A DNA stretch of 17,588 nt from Bacteroidota bacterium (GTDB taxonomy: Bacteria; Bacteroidota; Bacteroidia; Flavobacteriales; Schleiferiaceae): positions 1 to 17,588 of the forward strand of contig PXYR01000028.1 of NCBI GenBank assembly GCA_003023665.1, written 5' to 3'. Below, piece after piece: positions 16,306 to 17,588 of the stretch (the stretch's first letter is position 1; the number at the start of each line of letters is the position of its first letter). The notes under the pieces were generated by a model, which was not told the origin of the DNA, made no database searches, and saw nothing but the letters and a program-made list of their open reading frames with translations. The translations under genes were made by a program, and so were the position numbers.

Positions 16306-17588
16306 ATGAGAAAGCAATTCATAGTACTCGCAGCATTTTTGGTTGGAATTGTGAATGTAAATGCACAGCAATTACCACTAATATCAAGCTATTTAAACAC
16401 GTCTTATTTATTTAACCCTGCATTTAGCGGGATAGAAGGCAAGACAGAAATATCCGTATTGAATCGCAGGCAATGGACCAATATTCAAGGTGCACCGGAA
16501 ACGCAATTCATGGCATTCAACGGTAATCGTGACGACTTAAAGTTCGGCTACAGCGGTTATGCCTTTAATGATGCTACGGATATAGTCAGTAGATCAGGTT
16601 TTTATGGATCTTACGCATGGCATGTAAAATTCACAGACGAAAATTCCCTGAGCTTGGGCCTTGGAGCAGGTTATGTCAATAACAGTATCAATTCTTCTGG
16701 TATTCGTGTACCCGACGAATTAGATCCTGTGTTGTACTCGCAATTGAGCAGCGCGAAATTTGATTTGAATTTTGGTTTTAATCTTCAGTTTGGGGATTTT
16801 AACATAGGTGCGGCAGTTCCAAATCTATTGGCACCTAAGGTGGATTTTGGAGATAATTTCAATAGTCCTTATCAATACCATTACATGCGCCATTATGTGG
16901 TCAATACACAATACAATGTGCAAATGCAGAAAGGTCTCATGACCTTGAGTCCTTTTGTCACGGTTCGTGCAAATGAAGTTACCATTCCGCAGGTAGATGC
17001 GGGTTTGATGTTTAATCACAAAGAATACTTCTACGTGGGTGCAGCATACCGTTCATCTTATGCGGTAACGAGTAATGCCGGTGTTCACGTGACCGAAAAC
17101 ATCAGTCTTGGTTATGCCTACGATTTTTCATTGAATACCTATGGATTTGCATTAGGAAATTCGCATGAGTTTATGCTTCGTTACACTTTTGGAGAAAGTA
17201 AGAAGGACAAACGACTAGAGAATGAGATCAAGAAATTGAAAGATCGTCAAAGGCGTCAGTCAGGTGATTTAGAGGACTTATTGAATGATCGATTGGATGA
17301 GTTCAAAGATGAAATTACTGAACAGCAGAAGTCGTTGTTTGATGCGGAAAAAGAGGCAATGAAAGGCGAGCTCAGTGAAGCAGCAGCACAAGCAGCAGCG
17401 GATGCGGCAGCTAATAGTCAAGGATCTGGAGTAAACGGCGGAAATAATACAGGTGTAAATTCTGCAATGAATGGTGACGGCTTGACCACAGATATAGGAA
17501 ACAACGCTACAGGAAACACTTATCCTCAAACGCCTCAAGGTTCAGGAAATGTAAACTCTTCAATCAAAGGTTACGATTCCAATCAATA
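16306..17588 (+). CDS. PorP/SprF-family T9SS outer-membrane protein, 3' end missing
   Basis: Begins with ATG 2 bp after the upstream stop and stays open to the window end (427 codons seen). Signal peptide MRKQFIVLAAFLVGIVNVNAQ, then the PorP/SprF opening PLISSYLNTSYLFNPAFSG and RRQWTNIQGAPETQ, and beta-barrel strands up to about residue 298 (HEFMLRYTFG). PorP/SprF proteins work with the T9SS and help its type B cargo reach the surface; the Ig-like protein just upstream is the obvious candidate partner. After the barrel, where SprF proteins normally end, the frame continues: a charged helix likely to form a coiled coil (about 300-357), an Ala run (EAAAQAAADAAA, about 358-370), then a Gly/Asn/Thr/Ser-rich stretch to the edge. 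The extension may lead to a further domain outside the window. Start is well supported by the signal peptide. Confidence 0.88.
   Translation, partial: MRKQFIVLAAFLVGIVNVNAQQLPLISSYLNTSYLFNPAFSGIEGKTEISVLNRRQWTNIQGAPETQFMAFNGNRDDLKFGYSGYAFNDATDIVSRSGFYGSYAWHVKFTDENSLSLGLGAGYVNNSINSSGIRVPDELDPVLYSQLSSAKFDLNFGFNLQFGDFNIGAAVPNLLAPKVDFGDNFNSPYQYHYMRHYVVNTQYNVQMQKGLMTLSPFVTVRANEVTIPQVDAGLMFNHKEYFYVGAAYRSSYAVTSNAGVHVTENISLGYAYDFSLNTYGFALGNSHEFMLRYTFGESKKDKRLENEIKKLKDRQRRQSGDLEDLLNDRLDEFKDEITEQQKSLFDAEKEAMKGELSEAAAQAAADAAANSQGSGVNGGNNTGVNSAMNGDGLTTDIGNNATGNTYPQTPQGSGNVNSSIKGYDSNQ

Noticed and set aside
17380..17415. GCA/GCG-rich run as a DNA microsatellite or repeat element
   Set aside because: It is short and imperfect, stays in frame and encodes an Ala run in the linker; no unit is repeated enough to call a repeat feature.
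16825..17538. Open frames on the - strand (16825-17019 and 17278-17538) under the PorP/SprF gene
   Set aside because: The + strand frame has a signal peptide and clear family motifs throughout; the reverse frames are shadows, one of them Cys-rich only because it reads the Ala codon run (GCA) backwards as TGC.
1..17588. Defence island, prophage, integron, CRISPR or other mobile system
   Set aside because: All long frames match housekeeping or envelope families; no recombinase, transposase, direct repeat array, tRNA or integration-site-like sequence was seen on reading both strands.

Overview
The window looks like chromosomal core DNA from a member of the Bacteroidota, most likely a flavobacterial lineage. 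Three things point there: a type IX secretion (T9SS) substrate with a gliding-motility type B C-terminal domain followed by a PorP/SprF-family protein; two gene blocks in orders I recall from Flavobacteriia (TPR protein, lptC, small membrane protein, CNNM/CorC protein, ppiD; and purH, mreB, mreC, mreD, mrdA, rodA); and upstream boxes matching the Bacteroidetes promoter consensus TAnnTTTG, with almost no Shine-Dalgarno sequences at gene starts. I cannot name a genus.

Left block (1-5321, + strand). The 3' part of a TPR protein gene ends at a strong hairpin terminator. A TAnnTTTG box directly after the terminator heads a tight cluster for envelope biogenesis: lptC (LPS transport), a small two-helix membrane protein overlapping lptC, a CNNM/CBS/CorC membrane protein starting on the next base after the previous stop, and ppiD (periplasmic folding factor). 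A 13-bp hairpin terminator at 5343-5377 separates ppiD from the convergent block.

Central block (5408-12367, - strand). One operon, in transcription order purH, mreB, mreC, mreD, mrdA, rodA, with gaps of 19 and 9 bp and then overlaps of 4, 11 and 1 nt. It encodes the rod-shape elongation machinery: MreB filament, MreC/MreD scaffold, PBP2 transpeptidase and RodA glycosyltransferase. The purine enzyme PurH comes first. The 5' end of purH faces a divergent MacB-like permease gene across about 100 bp that carries one perfect TAnnTTTG box on each strand.

Right block (12472-17588). The MacB-like permease converges on a GAF-domain protein of the free-methionine-(R)-sulfoxide-reductase type; the two genes share one palindromic CTAG as both stop codons. 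After a 128-bp spacer come a secreted multi-domain Ig-like protein with a T9SS type B sorting domain and, 2 bp later, a PorP/SprF-family protein. The latter has an unusual coiled-coil and Ala/Gly/Asn-rich C-terminal extension and runs off the window.

I saw no RNA genes, CRISPR arrays, insertion sequences, phage genes or defence genes. I do not see a clearly new system here. The best leads are the PorP/SprF extension, the small membrane protein coupled to lptC, the divergent promoter pair that argues for shorter gene starts, and the cysteine change in the GAF protein.
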